64,000 nucleotides of DNA, taken from positions 7,501 to 71,500 of the forward strand of contig JALJCO010012839.1 of NCBI GenBank assembly GCA_023101725.1. Direction: 5' to 3'. Numbering within the stretch: position 1 is the first letter of the stretch; each line of letters starts with the position of its first letter. Shown in pieces: positions 11,574-23,470 of the stretch. Position numbers and translations under genes: made by a program. Source of the DNA: Atherinomorus stipes. Lineage: Eukaryota; Chordata; Actinopteri; Atheriniformes; Atherinidae. The notes beneath the pieces were generated by a model. It was not told where the DNA came from, did not search any database, and was given only the letters and a program-made list of their open reading frames with translations.

Positions 11574-13252
11574 AGTGGCGAGGGGAACATGTTTAGCTTA
11601 TATATGCCTGTAGTTGATTTTAGTTATCTATAGTGGCGAGGGGAACATGTTTAGCTTATATATGCCTGTAGTTGATTTTAGTTATCTATAGTGGTGAGGG
11701 GAACATGTTTAGCTTATATATGCCTGTAGTTGATTTTAGTAATCCATAGTGGCGAGGGGAACATGTTTAGCTTATATATGCCTGTAGTTGATTTTAGTTA
11801 TCTATAGTGGTGAGGGGAACATGTTTAGCTTATATATGCCTGTAGTTGATTTTAGTTATCTATAGTGGTGAGGGGAACATATTTAGCTTATATATGCCTG
11901 TAGTTGATATTAGTTATCTATAGTGGTGAGGGGGACATGTTTAGCTTATATATGCCTGTAGTTGATTTTAGTTATCTATAGTGGCGAGGGGAACATGTTT
12001 AGCTTATATATGCCTTAAGTTGATTTTAGTTATCTATAGTGGCGATGGGAACATATTTAGCTTATATATGCCTGTAGTTGACTATAGTTATCTATAGTGG
12101 TGAGGGAAACATATTTAGCTCATATATATGCCTGTAGTTGATTTTAGTTATCTATAGTGGCGAGGGGAACATGTTTAGCTTATATATGCCTGTAGTTGAT
12201 TTTAGTTATCTATAGTGGCGAGGGGAACATGTTTAGCTTATATATGCCTGTAGTTGATTTTAGTTATCTATAGTGGCGAGGGGAATATGTTTTGCTTATA
12301 TATGCCTGTAGTTGACTATAGTTATCTATAGTGGTGAGGGGAACATTTTTAGCTTATATATGCCTGTAGTTGATTTTAGTTATCTATAGTGGTGAGGGGA
12401 ACATGTTTAGCTTATATATGCCTGTAGTTGATTTTAGTTATCTATAGTTGTGAGGGGAATATATTTAGCTTATATATGCCTGTAGTTGACTATAGTTATC
12501 TATAGTGGTGAGGGGAACATATTTAGCTTATATATGCCTGTAGTTGACTTTAGTTATCTATAGTGGTGAGGGGAACATATTTAGCTTATATATGCCTGTA
12601 GTTGATTTTAGTTATCTATAGTGGTGAGGGGAACATATTTAGCTTATATATGCCTGTAGTTGACTTTAGTTATCTATAGTGGTGAGGGGAACATATTTAG
12701 CTTATATATGTCTGTAGGTGACTTAAGTTATCTATAGTGGTGAGGGGAACATGTTTAGCTTATATATTTCAGGAATTGGCTAAAGTTATCGATGGTGGCA
12801 AAAGGAACATATTTAGCTTATATATGCCTGTAGTTGACTATAGTTATCTATAGTGGTGAGGGGGAACATATTTAGCTTATATATGTCTGTAGGTGACTTA
12901 AGTTATCTATAGTGGTGAGGGGAACATGTTTAGCTTATATATTTCTGTAGTTGACTAAAGTTATCTATAGTGATGAGGGGAACATGTTTAGCTTATATAT
13001 TCCAGTAGTTGACTTTAGTTATCTATGGTGGCAAGAAGAACATGTTTAGCTTATATATGCATGTTGTTGACTTCAGTTATCTATAGTGGTGAGGGGAACA
13101 TATTTAGCTTATATATGTCTGTAGGTAACTTTAGTTATGTATAGCGATTATTGGGAACATGTTTAGTTTATATATTTCTGTAGTTGCTTAGTCATCTATC
13201 GTGGTGAGGGGAACATATTTAGCTTCTGCCTGTAGTTGACTTTAGTTATCTA
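11574..13252. repeat. 58-bp satellite array, right block
   Basis: About 29 units of the same 58-bp repeat resume directly after the gypsy LTR. Later units (12700-13250) are more divergent. One rare unit containing ggctaaagttatcgatggtggca, at about 12768-12805, closely matches a unit at about 6045-6080 in the left block. Confidence 0.97.
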
Positions 13253-13711
<459 letters not shown>

Positions 13712-13763
13712 GTATAGTGATGAGGGGAACATATTTAGCTTATGTATGCCCATAGTTGATTTT
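13712..13763. repeat. Last partial 58-bp satellite unit
   Basis: The sequence tatagtgatgaggggaacat through gcccatagttgattttt is a diverged satellite unit. It marks the right edge of the array, beyond the inserted LINE tail. Confidence 0.85.
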
Positions 13764-14113
13764 TGGAACGTTTTAAAAGCATGTTATAGTGTCTCTAAAG
13801 CGGCCGCGCTGTTATTGAACACAGCACAGTTAACCATTCCGCATCTCTGAATAATGAAACATAACTCTGCTCTAAACAAATATCGTTGACTATTGCCACT
13901 TTGCAGAATTTCCACCAGTGCACGTCGCATGCACATGATAAACCCGCTGTGGTCAGCTCAGATCATTTCAACACACTGGTTATCTAACAGGCATGGACAC
14001 ACACTGACCCACTGCAAACACGCAACACACACATGCATCCGAAACATATGAGTTCATCCTGTTCCTCTCAGACAACTCCCAGCTGAAACAGAGCTGAGAG
14101 TGGATCTTTTTAC
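13764..14113. other. Intron next to galnt10 exon, nothing recognised
   Basis: About 350 bp between the satellite and the donor side of the exon at 14114-14231. It contains CA-rich stretches and no recognised element. Confidence 0.6.
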
Positions 14114-14231
14114 CTTGAAGGAGATCTCGTACTGTTCACCTCCCCAGATCTCCAGACCTGTGTCGTATCCTCCCAGCTCCCAGAACCACCTCCTGTCCAC
14201 AGCAAACAGTCCTCCTGCCATCACCGGGGAC
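14114..14231 (-). CDS. galnt10: galnt10 internal exon (WGGE-motif exon)
   Basis: This 118-bp exon is preceded by the pyrimidine-rich acceptor ttctgcttcttccag and followed by a gtaaaa donor. It reads [18 protein letters not shown], then [22 protein letters not shown], and ends in phase 0. This is the Gal/GalNAc-transferase motif of the family. The WGGE at 14135-14146 is the conserved acidic patch near the active site. The next expected segment (VWMCGGRMED-like in GALNT10) was not seen in the remaining 14 kb, so that exon and the C-terminal ricin-type lectin domain must lie outside the window. A LINE tail sits only about 45 bp upstream of the acceptor (14276-14440). Confidence 0.94.
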
Positions 14232-14275
14232 CTGGAAGAAGCAGAACGCCCCCTATTTATATATTTAGATGAGAT

Positions 14276-14440
14276 GGATACTTAATTCATCCCCAAGGGG
14301 GAAATTCTGGTGCCCTGTAGCGCATAGTATGGGTCATACAGACATACATACACAATAAAAAGAATGTATTACAAAATATAAATAGACATGATAAAAAGTT
14401 AGTAACGTTAGTAATAAAGTGTGCATTCTCAGTCATCACA
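14276..14440 (-). mobile_element. LINE tail beside the exon acceptor
   Basis: This is a shorter copy of the LINE 3' end at 13421-13711, sharing catccccaagggggaaattc, tggtgccctgtag and taatagacatgataaaaag-like blocks. It is in the same orientation as galnt10. Its 3' end lies about 45 bp upstream of the exon acceptor. The AATAAA of the other copy is AATTAA here (14287-14282). Confidence 0.75.
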
Positions 14441-14715
14441 TATCACTCTACAAAGACACCCCCTCCCCCAACATACTGCACCATTAACATCACTGTATCA
14501 AAAAGATATGAATGAACATTTATACAAAACTATACGTCATTGTCCAGTTGCTTTTTCAGGTACAACAGTTGAATCTGACCGAACACGAACAGCTACAGAA
14601 GAAAATTCAGGCGTAATAAGGGAGGACAATGATGGAACTATACAAGCGGGACATGGAATTTGAAGCTGCTGTAATGAAAATATTAAAGATGTTAACACCA
14701 GCCCTCCCAGAAATA

Positions 14716-15841
14716 GGGGATTATCACGCTTCCGTGTTCCGAACTTCTGGTTTGAAACACTTAGAGGGCCCACTTCCGGCCCAGTTCAATGTCCCTGCTT
14801 TACTTCGTAGATAACGTGAATAAACGCCAACCCTACTGAAATTTTCACGGATTCCAGACTGAAGTGATACTAAGGAAGAAGTGGATCAAAGCGATCGATT
14901 TGCCGCGGTGAAGGGCCGAACTTTATAATAAAACACACGTTTGTTTGTCGCCGGTGGGGCACAACACAGCACTTCACGGCATGCTAGCATTAGCCAGCTA
15001 GCGTTTACTGACATTGTGCGTCTTAAAACACACAAACATCTGAAAATCTGGTCTGTACCCCCCCCCCTGTTTCCAGTGGAACAACTGGGGACTGCCAAGA
15101 AAGGAGACACTTTCAGATGCTTGTGTGTTTTCAGCCGCACAAAGTTAGGCATGTCATCAAGCTGGCTAATGCTAACCTGCTAACAGTAGTCCGCCAGCTA
15201 CTACTCTGTTAAACTTTGTAAATCGGATAAACGCCAATGCCAAGTTTTCATTCCAGACTGAAGTGATGCTAAGGAAGAAGTGGATTAAAATGACCGATTC
15301 GCCGCGGTGAAGGACCGAACTTTATAATAAAACGATACACGCTTGTTTGTGGCCGGCAGACTGCGCAGTCGTGTTAGCAGGTTAGCATTAGCCAGCTCGA
15401 TAACGTGCCTAACTTTGTGCGGCTGAAAACACACAAGCATCTGAAAGCGTCTCCTTTCTTGGCAGTCCCCAGTTGTTCCACTGGAAACGGGGGGGTACAG
15501 ACCCAATTTTCAGATGTTTGTGTGTTTTAAGACGCACAATGTTAAGCACGTCAGTAAACGCTAGCTGGCTAATGCTAGCATGCTGTGAAGTGCCGGTGTT
15601 GTGCCCCACCGGCGACAAACAAACGTGTGTTTTATTATAAAGTTCGGTCCTTCACCGCGGCAAATCGATCGCTTTGATCCACTTCTTCCTTAGTATCATT
15701 TCAGTCTGGAATGAAAACTTAAGTATGTTTGGAGTTTATCCGATTTAAACAGTATAACAGAGCAGGAACGGCTGTCGTTAACATGGCCCGGAAGAGGAAG
15801 TGCCCAAAATCCAGGAACTTCCGGTAAGCGTGATAATCCCC
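14716..15841. mobile_element. Foldback (long inverted repeat) element
   Basis: The ends read GGGGATTATCACGCTT at left and the same from the right. They are flanked by TA at 14714-14715 and 15842-15843. Arms of about 350 bp (14850-15190 and 15360-15712) are inverted copies of each other with few differences. The spacer includes a third, direct partial copy of the arm start (from about 15250). The element could form a very long hairpin. Small frames inside it show no recognisable transposase. A TA target allows several DNA-transposon families, and I do not assign one. Confidence 0.82.
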
Positions 15842-16228
15842 TATTGTCTGATTTCTGAGGATGTGTCTGGGAATAATGTTGTTTCCTCCTGAACAAGGTT
15901 TATCTGATGAACAGGATGACCAAGATGACACAGATGTTCAGAAATGTGACATTTCATGGTCATTAAGCCCTTTTAACAGTCGATGCTGAGCATCTTCAGA
16001 GAACACAATCAGAATGACCCCTAACCTGCTGAAAATGCTGTCATACAGCCAAGAGAGAAAAACAACAGACCGTTATCTGATGAGACGGTCCTGCTGGAGA
16101 TGACCAACATGGAGGGAGAAGGGTGTTTAGAAGCAAGGACGACGATTGACAAACCACAACTGCATGATTACATGAGACTGTTGCTTCTTGCTGGGGTGTA
16201 CAGACCTGGTAATACGGCTGCTGTCAGC
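15842..16228. other. Intron, nothing recognised
   Basis: Unremarkable AT-balanced sequence between the foldback element and an L2-like LINE. No feature is supported. Confidence 0.5.
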
Positions 16229-17660
16229 TTATCAATCAATCAATCAATCTTTATTTATGAAGCGCTTTTCCAGCAGGCTGTGCGACTCAAAGCGCTTTAC
16301 AGGTTAAAAACATTCCCGCCCGCTGCCCTTCACCCCCCCCACGCCCAAAACCCCCCAAAAAAGAAAATTCCCAACTCAAGTACATTGATATACCTGAGGC
16401 CGAGTACAGATGGAAAAAGTGAGGGAACCCCATCAGAGGAGCCGTCTGAACCGGGGCGGCACAGCAACCATAACCGCAGCGGCCCAGGTGCCCAGGGGAG
16501 GTCTGATGGAAGACCAACCCCCACCAAGGCACCACTGGCACTGCATCCAGTCCGCCAATGCCACCCCGGACAGACGGCCCCCACGGAGAAAGCACCGGAG
16601 GGACCTAAGGACCCAGGAACAATACAAGTAATAAGAACGTATAAAATACATTAAACGTTGAATAGAAACATCTAAAAATGCCCAAACAGTAATAAAAAGG
16701 CAATTTAAAAAAACAAAAAAAAACAAAAAACAACCAGTGAATAAGTACAAAATATTAAATTAGCCAATAACAACTTAAACCATAAAAGTCAGCCAAAAGC
16801 CAAGCTAAAAAGGGGGGTCTTGAGCCTGCTCTTAAAAATGTGAACATTCTCTGCGCCCCTGAGATCCTCCGGCAGACTGTTCCACAGGCGAGGGCCGTAC
16901 CATTGGAACGACACCTCACCATGTGTGTGTGTCCTGACTTTGGGAATAACCAAAACCTGCTGCCGGAGGAGCACAGGGACCGCGAGGGCTCATAGGGTAA
17001 AAGCAGTTCTGAGAGATAAGAAGGCCCAAGACCATTTAAAAACCATTAAAAGAACCTTAAAATCGATCCTGAAACACACAGGGAGCCAATGCAGCGATCG
17101 TAAAACTGGTGTAATGTGGGCCCGCCTCCTGGTCTTCGTCAGGACACGTGCTGCTGAGTTCTGCAAGAGTTGTAGATCTGAGATGTTCTTTTTGGGAAGA
17201 CCAGAAAGCCGTTACAGTCGTCAATACGACTTGTAATAAAAGCATGCATTAGCATCTCTGTGTTGGCCCATGAGAGAACGGGGCGGCTCTGGCTATATTT
17301 TTTAGATGGTAAAACCCTATTTTTGTGATATTCTTGATGTGTGGAATAAAAGTCAGCTCAGTCAAAAATCACGCCCAGATTTTTTACTTGTAATGATGGA
17401 TTAAAAGATAAAGATTGTAGTTTGGGTAAAAGTGTCTCTCACTGGGCTTCAGGACCGATGACTAAAACCTCAGTTTTGGCCTGGTTAAGCTGGAGAAAGT
17501 TTTCTGCCATCCAGGATCTGATGTCTGAAATACAGTTAAAAAGTGCATCCATTGGCCTTAAGTCATCAGGAGACAGCTGCGTGTCATCAGCGTAACTGTG
17601 AAAGTTGACTCCATGTCTCCTGATGACCCCGCCAAGAGGGAGCATATGGAACAGTTGGTC
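16229..17660 (-). mobile_element. L2-type LINE 3' fragment
   Basis: A minus-strand, 5'-truncated LINE. The frame at 17645-17439 carries the reverse-transcriptase catalytic box within NFHSYADDTQL (YADD at 17583-17594), then DIRSWMAENFLQLNQAKTEVLV, which is typical of the L2/CR1 group. Downstream coding sequence is degraded through about 16790. The 3' end has a (TGAT)n tail at about 16229-16247. It is interrupted by stops and inactive. Only the C-terminal half of the reverse transcriptase onward remains. Confidence 0.8.
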
Positions 17661-18935
17661 AAGATCCTCTATTTTTCATGGTGTCATGTCACTTCAGACA
17701 TTTATGTGTTGTCATGAATGATTCACGTTAATTGTTGGGAGAAACTAGCTATTTGACAAAGAAATGCCAAACTTGCCATCATTGGGAATGTTTAGAACAA
17801 ATATGGAGCAACCGTCATTCATCAACTATCACCACATACGATCAAATACTGAGATTCATGCATGTAAACACACACAGACAAAATCAGAGTTTTACAATTG
17901 TCAATTTACCATTATTCTCAATTTGCACACCCTATTCTAAGTAAGAGAAAGTTGGTTTTATGAAAAGAAAGGATTTTTCACCTTTTTTCCCCAATATAAA
18001 TCTGTACGGGTCATTTTTGACCCATTACACCACATTTGTCACTATTGTTAATAATTTTACATTAAGAAAAAGAATAAAACAATTTTTTAGGTTGTTGCAC
18101 TATAATAACAGTTTAGTAGACTCAGATAATAATCTTGACCGTTGTCATCCTCAAAGGATATATAATGAATGAATTTAAACTGTTTTTTGAGTCAAAACGA
18201 GTGGTGTAATACAAGATAAAAGGTCTATGTGGCCCTAAAAATTTCACTTTAAAACAATATTCAGGTGGACATGAATACATACTGAGTTAAATTTGAGGTG
18301 AAAAAAAATAATACATAACTATTGTTTGTTGAGTATTTCAGGTAAAGTTAGATTCTGGGTCAAATTTCACCCGCCAACACTAAAGACGTTGGCAGCTTTT
18401 GAACCCAATACAAGGGTTAAGTGTTAAAGCATGGTACATGACGCATGACAAAGTTGCTTTCTTACAGTGAACTGTGAGAGAAGCAGGTGGAGATGTTAAC
18501 ATCAGAGAATACTATTAGATTATACATAAACATGTCCACCCTCCCGTGTCTATCACCATCTCAACCGATGGTCTGGTAGGACTGGGAGACAGCGCCTGCG
18601 GCCGGAGCTCGGACACCGGGGCTACCATATCTGCCATTGAGGACACTGGTGCCCAGTCGGACCTGTGGTCTCTAACGGAGTTCCTCGCATGCGGTTTCTC
18701 ATGTGCCGACCCCCGCCCCATGACCATCAGCCGGTCAGCTGCTAACTGCTCTCCTATCGCCATTGAGTGAGCGTCCTTCGATAGGCTCTCCATGGTCCAT
18801 GACAGCGGTGAAAGGGTGTCCTGCCGCTCCATGGTGTACGTGAGCAGCTCAGTTCACGCCATGTACCTCTCCTATGATTGATTGCTCAGCCTCAACCTCC
18901 GGCCTGGCAGGGGGGGCGATCATGCAGCTGACCAC
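17661..18935. other. Intron, mostly unassigned
   Basis: AT-rich sequence to about 18540, then a GC-richer stretch. An open frame on the minus strand (18832-18515) could be degraded gag-like sequence of the gypsy remnant that follows, but no motif supports this. Confidence 0.35.
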
Positions 18936-19655
18936 GATATGGAGTCTGCGCTTGTGGCTTCCATCCGCGCCACCATGAACAGATGTGCTGATGGCAAAAG
19001 CAATGCCCCTTCACAGGCGCCCCCCTCGCCATCATTGCCACCCTCTTCCTCTTTTGATTATATATATGGGGCCACAAGTTTGTAGTTGTTGGGGACCGCC
19101 TCTCAGGCTGGGTGGAGGTCTTGAGTTCAGCGGTGGGCGCTGGGCTAGGAGGATCGGCCGGCCTGGTCCGCCACCTCCGTACGTTCTTTGCCACATTTGG
19201 TGTACCAGAGAAGCTTTTAAGCGACGGAGGCCCAGAGACCACTGCCAGCCACACCATATCAGGCACCATGTACCCTCCGTCAGCTTCCTGCAATCTAATG
19301 GCAGGGCGGAGGTTACCATGAAGACTGCTAAGCAGATGTCCCATACTAATCCCGTTGGTGGGCTTGATCATGACCGTTTCCTGCGTGCCATGATGCACAT
19401 AACACCCGATCCTCACTGCAACATCTCACCGGCACAGGCCATCTTTGGCCGCCTTCTCAGTGACTCACTGTCTTTTGTCAACAAACGGGAAAAGTTTTCA
19501 AACCCACATGTTCATCCGCTCTGGCGTCAAGCCTGGGCAGCTAAGGAAGATGCCCTCCGGACCCAGATGTCCCACACCGCTGGGTATCTGGGGGTGCATC
19601 AGGAACGCTCTGCCCTTTAGCACTCAGTGAGATGGTCTTCCTCCAGAATCAACAG
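18936..19655 (+). pseudogene. Second gypsy-type integrase remnant, left part
   Basis: Plus-strand frames read in pieces as an integrase: a C..C zinc-finger end near 18980-19010, VVVGDRLSGWVEV-like core strand, then RTFFATFGVPEKLLSDGGPE, QSNGRAEVTMKTAK and PAQAIFGRLLSDSLSF. These match the order of a Ty3/gypsy integrase core with D, D and E regions. Frame changes occur at about 19085-19110 and 19300. It is of a different lineage from the element at 6769-11573. The coding sequence continues at 20999 beyond an inserted hAT-like element. Confidence 0.8.
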
Positions 19656-20990
19656 CAGTGTTGCCAACTTAGCGACTTTGGCGCTGTATTTAGCAACTTT
19701 TCAGACCCCTCTAGCAACTTATTTTCAAAAAAGGAACTAGCGACAAATCTAGCGACTTTTTCCGGTGTTTATGGAGACAGATGAAGGTTCTGTCGCTCTC
19801 CGTCATTCTGCCATCAGCCCCTCCCCTCTCCGTTTCCCGGCACTCACTCAGTTTACGCTGTCCTGGTGCAGCTGCAGCCCGCGGCCCGGCCCGTCCGAGC
19901 TGCTGTGATATGACTCCTCCTCGTCCAGACAGCAAATGAAATGCACCTGCGCGAAGCTGCCTCCTGCCGCCAGATTGTTTCAATTTAAAAATGAAAAAAG
20001 GTCTCAAATTAAAAGCTGCACTGTAATCATGGCTTTTTTCACTCAGTCTCAGTTGCTTTGCTTGCTTGCTCACGTTGTCTACGCTCGTCTGTGTGCTTCT
20101 GCTTCTGAGCATCATCAGTCAGAGAGGAGACAGCTCTGATCCAAGCTCAAAAGTACATACTTAATAAAAAGATACTTTCTTTTTTCCTGGTCTAAGTATG
20201 ATAAGGTGCATTTTGGCTTTCCTGTGGCATTATTTCATTTATTTATTTTTGCTACAACGTCCATATATATATTATAGCCTATTATCACTGTTGCTGCTTG
20301 TTTCCCATAATGCATTGTGGCACACCTGGGTCTTCTTTGCACCAGTAGCCTTGTAAATTGGCAAAAGTTCACATCAAATAAAGATATGCCGCTCAAAACT
20401 AGTATGTTGTAAATAAAGGTGATGTAAAAAAAAAAAAAAGAAAAGAAAAAAGAAAAACATGCCGCTTCCACGGGGGATCGTGCATGCGCATCATAGACTG
20501 CCCGTCGCAGTGACGTCATTTAGAGACTTCTGGCGACTTTATAGCCAGCCAATAGCGACTTCTCTTCCTTTTTTTTCCACTCTTTTTTTTCTCTTCTTCT
20601 TCTTCTCTTTTCTCTTTTTTTTCTTTCTATCTCTCTACTTGTCCTGTCCAGCATCGAAGCAAGCAGAATGGAAATCTGATTGCTTTATTGTTTTGAACAG
20701 TTTTTCTTTACCAAGCGGAGCTTTATGAACATAAGGCTCCACTTGATATCCTGTTTATTCATTTTATTTCTTTATTTAAACATTTGTCTATTACACCATT
20801 CCATTTCATACTGCTGGGCCTGACAAGGGAGAAATGAAAGTTAACAGAGGTAATGATAGAAAGTGGAACAGAGAGAGAGGAGTAAGGAAGAGGAAGAGAG
20901 AAAACATGAATCCACTTCCACAGTTCACTGGTACATCTGTACAGAAATCCCTGACCAATGACTTCTCTTCCTGAGGAGTTGGCAACAGTG
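19656..20990. mobile_element. hAT-like element inside the gypsy remnant
   Basis: Ends CAGTGTTGCCAAC and (from the right) CACTGTTGCCAAC are flanked by an exact 8-bp duplication atcaacag (19648-19655 and 20991-20998). The interior has several gcgact/agcgac repeats near both ends and no transposase frame. It carries an L1 tail at 20570-20959. The 8-bp target and CA.TG ends fit the hAT superfamily. Confidence 0.85.
20570..20959 (-). mobile_element. 5'-truncated L1/Tx1-type LINE tail
   Basis: This is the reverse complement of the 3' end of the LINE at 36923-43952 (roughly 43560-43940). It shares gtcctgtccagcat, aatggaaatctgattgc and ttcatactgctgggc blocks, and has an A-rich tail reading as T/C-rich on the plus strand. 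It is flanked by a 13-bp target duplication gacttctcttcct (20557-20569 and 20960-20972). Confidence 0.88.
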
Positions 20991-20998
20991 ATCAACAG

Positions 20999-21200
20999 GG
21001 ACCCAGCCCAAACAAGCGGGGCAGGCGGGAATCACTGGGTCACAGTCAATATGGGATAAAGGTCGACAGGTCTGGTCGCCTTACCCTGCACAATAGGGGC
21101 TTCCTCTGTGCCTTTACACCAGCCAACCTGCATCCCCCAATCCAGAAAACTATGAACAGGACTAGGTTAATGGACTCAGTCCTGCACCCAATGCTGGTTG
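20999..21200 (+). pseudogene. Second gypsy-type integrase remnant, right part
   Basis: Directly after the duplicated atcaacag, the plus strand resumes integrase C-terminal-like sequence. It includes ESLGHSQYGIKVDRSGR and then RGFLCAFTP, the small barrel-type end domain found after gypsy integrase cores. The continuity across 19656-20990 shows that the intervening DNA is an insertion. The fragment fades out by about 21200 with no LTR recognised. Confidence 0.68.
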
Positions 21201-21378
21201 GATTTTAAACCCAGGTTCGGTTGGTTAAAGTTAAAACAAATGTGTATTTCTGCTGCGGGTGTTAAATTATGGAATTCTCAAAATTTTATCTTGAAGAGTT
21301 GCACAAAAATTTTTCTGTTTAAGAAAATGTTTACAAAAGATCAAATTAGCTCTTATACGCTGGAAGATGGATGGAATA

Positions 21379-21791
21379 CAGCTGTGTGAAAGTGTTCCTG
21401 ATTTCTTATTTTTTGCATGTTTGTCACACTTAAATGTTTCAGATCATCAAACAAATTTAAATATCATACAAAGATAACACAAGTAAACACAAAATGCAGT
21501 TTTTAAATGAAGGTTTTTATTAGTAAGGGGGAAAAATCCAAACCTCCATGTCCCTGTGTAAACAGTGATCTTCCCCTAAACCTAATAACTGGTTGTTCCA
21601 CCTTAGCAGCAACAACTGCATCAAGCGTTTGTGATAACTGGCAGTGAGTCTTCTACAGCGCTGTGGAGGAATTTTGTTCCACTCATCTTTGCAGAATTGT
21701 TGTAATTCACCCATATAAGTGTGACAAACATGCCAAAAAATGCCAAAAAATAAGAAATCAGGAAGAAGGCAAACACTTTTTCACACAAGTG
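21379..21791. mobile_element. TA-flanked MITE (Tc1/mariner-like)
   Basis: Inverted ends of about 45 bp are seen: cagctgtgtgaaagtgtt with tgatttcttattttttg at left, and cacttgtgtgaaaaagtgt with the same blocks from the right. TA lies on both sides (21377-21378, 21792-21793). The 413-bp element has no transposase. A partial relative is at about 62998-63190. Confidence 0.8.
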
Positions 21792-23470
21792 TAGATGACT
21801 TGCACTTTAGATTTTCTTTTCCTTTATGCAAGTGATTTGGTGTACTTTTGGTACCTAACAGAAATATTTGTACAGAAAGGGGCAGGCATTACACGTTAAT
21901 GTTCTTCCTGCTCCTTTTCATTTGTGGTGTGTAATAATAAACACCACAACAGTATATTAACAGTAATTATGTAAACCATAAATGGACTTTCTCTCTCTCT
22001 CTCTCTGTATATATATATATATAAAGTTAAATATGTCATCCATCCACATCAGTTGAAACATCAGTTATCTTGATCCAGATATTCGTTCTGGTGAAAACTA
22101 GCGAGGATGATGAGCTCATGCAGCTGACGAAGATATGGAGTTCTGGTCCCCAGAACAGTCCTGATAAAACTGAGAAGCTTTTTTATGACCATGCCAGATT
22201 AAATGAGACGAATAGGAGTCAGATGGTCATCATGATTTAACCTGCTGACTGTGATAAACGGGTGAAGCAGCCTCATCAGATCAGACCTGATTGTGTCAGC
22301 GACATCACCACATTTAATAGCAGATGTGTGACAGCCTGCTGTACTACAACCTCACTCTGCCTGAACGAGGACCTGCTCTCATGTTCCACAACAAGTCAGT
22401 TCTGCTCAATTTACATACATGTGCACACGTCTAGAGTTGAAGCTCTGCCGATCACAGCATTACAGTGAAACAGCAGATACAGTATCAGATGTTACAAAGA
22501 AAAAAAGAAATCAGAGTGTACATAAATATTTTTGCTACGTCCATAGGTAGAAATGATCTAACATGTCTGGAATATGCCAGAGTGCAATTGATAAAATAGA
22601 TCCATAGGTAGAAATGATCTGTCTGAAATTTGCCAGGTTGTAATTGATAGATCCATAGGTATGTAGTGATCTCAAGCCCAAAGGTTTCAGCAAAAGGATA
22701 CACACATCTAACCAAATACACTTTGGGACACATACTGACTGGTAAAGGCCACATTTGGATGTTAAACAGACGTCCCAAGGAGGAATTTTGCTCAGAGAAG
22801 GACCTTCTCTGAGGAATCACTGATTTAGGGTCCTGAGTGCAACTCAGGAGAGGACCTGCATTTTGGTAAAACAAACAAAGGCCAATTGTTGAACTTTGAA
22901 CCCATCCTCCAAGCTTGGAGATACTCCTTCACAGTATTTACGACCTGCTATAAATTGGTTCCTTATAGCCAATTTTGTAATGTGTTCTTAACATTCAAGA
23001 ACTGTTTTATATTATCAGGAAAGTAAGTTCATGTTAATCTCATGATGAAGACTTTTCTTTTATACTTTGGTGATTAGAAACTAGACGTTTCTTCCCCAAA
23101 CTCACATCACATGCATTCCAGGATTTGCTGCATAAAGGTGAAGAAAGAGACACTTTACCCAACTGCTGAAATCCACTTTTATGTTAGAAATGGACTTCCT
23201 CATATCAAATCATGTCTAACACATGTATTTTCTTTACAGGAATCTTAAGGCATCAAGATTAATCCTGTTTTATCTGTTTAGCTGATTTGTTTATTCAATG
23301 TCTTCCTTTATTCATATAATTCAGATCTTTGCTTTATTTTATTTTATTGTGTTCATTTTATTTCATCATGTCTGAATAATTGATCCATTTTACACATGCC
23401 TCACTTAGAATTCACAGATACTTATAACCATTAAGCTCAACTGATAATCAAATGATCATTTGAGATGTGT
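21792..23470. other. Intron with short local repeats
   Basis: Holds a (CT)n(AT)n tract at 21990-22025 and three near-copies of a ccataggtagaaatgatct block between 22540 and 22680. A related block recurs at 26835-26885. No gene is supported. Confidence 0.5.

Noticed and set aside
18515..18832. 105-codon minus-strand frame as a gag gene of the second gypsy remnant
   Set aside because: It is on the opposite strand from the integrase remnant and lacks gag motifs.
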